From Halisarca cf. caerulea (lineage: Eukaryota; Porifera; Demospongiae; Chondrillida; Halisarcidae): 17,500 nucleotides of DNA. The position numbers and the translations under genes were made by a program. Below, in pieces: positions 12,958 through 17,500 of this stretch. The stretch spans positions 52,501-70,000 of the forward strand of contig CAUJGJ010000327.1 in NCBI GenBank assembly GCA_963170055.1, written 5' to 3'. Within the stretch, counting starts at the first letter, position 1. Every line of letters begins with the position of its first letter. The notes below the pieces were generated by a model, which did not search any database, was not told the DNA's origin, and worked only from the letters and a program-made list of their open reading frames with translations.

Positions 12958-13124
<167 letters not shown>

Positions 13125-13501
13125 TACTGTAGATATAATAGTACAGATTTTATCCAATTGTATTTTCATCTGCATAATCTTCACCCAGAAATATCTACTA
13201 GGAAGGACACAGTGTTAGAACGGAAGCAAAATATAATAGTGATACTGAATGTAAACTTTGTTATTATGTTTACAATCTACCTGTTCTTCATTACAATCGA
13301 GTTGCTCTGTTGTCAACTAACTCAGCAAACAGCCAAGCATTGAAAAGTTGAACTTTAAAATGGTATAAGAATCCCAACACTATCTTAATCCTAACTCAGC
13401 AAAAGGAATCTCTGCTTATTCCTATAGGAATCACATTGTAGTAGTTTAACTCAATGCAGTCGTGAATTTGAGGGAAGCTTGAGATCGTGTCATTTATTAA
13501 G

Positions 13502-17500
<3,999 letters not shown>

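Overview
This window is AT-rich eukaryotic DNA, very probably from an animal. Short coding blocks are bounded by GT...AG splice sites, introns carry long dinucleotide microsatellites, and transposon remains are dense. The recognisable genes are immunoglobulin-superfamily (IgSF) cell-surface receptors built from phase-1 exons. An early-branching animal such as a demosponge fits the receptor style, the compact introns and the repeat types. That placement is inference only: no gene here fixes the species.

Layout. About 145-3380 is a decayed copy of an Ig gene segment. Its Ig exon (967-2147) is frameshifted and split by about 0.9 kb of foreign DNA, an intron carries a 549 bp TA-flanked MITE, and a 5'-truncated LINE lies just beyond (about 3410-4030). 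4849-7607 is an apparently intact six-exon receptor gene of 369 codons: signal peptide, one Ig domain, Ser/Thr-rich stalk, transmembrane helix, and a tail ending in two SH2-type tyrosine motifs. 8558-8600 is an isolated signal-peptide exon. A possible minus-strand terminal exon lies at 9625-9803. 11615-12704 holds a signal-peptide exon plus an Ig exon. 13502-17500 holds another signal-peptide exon, an Ig exon, two stalk exons and perhaps the start of a further exon at the right edge.

The segments at about 145-3380 and 13165-15890 are diverged duplicates. Comparing them works as an empty-site test for insertions: the MITE at 2763-3311 and the small element at 720-878 are private to the left copy, while the 535 bp element at 14865-15399 and the LINE tail near 14130-14207 are private to the right copy.

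All signal-peptide exons end in phase 1 and all intact Ig exons are phase 1-1. The parts between 8558 and 17500 could therefore be separate neighbouring receptors, or one locus with alternative first exons and one or two Ig domains. The sequence alone does not decide this. The rest of the window is intron or intergenic DNA with (CA/GT)n, (AT)n and GATA arrays and several small inverted-repeat transposons.
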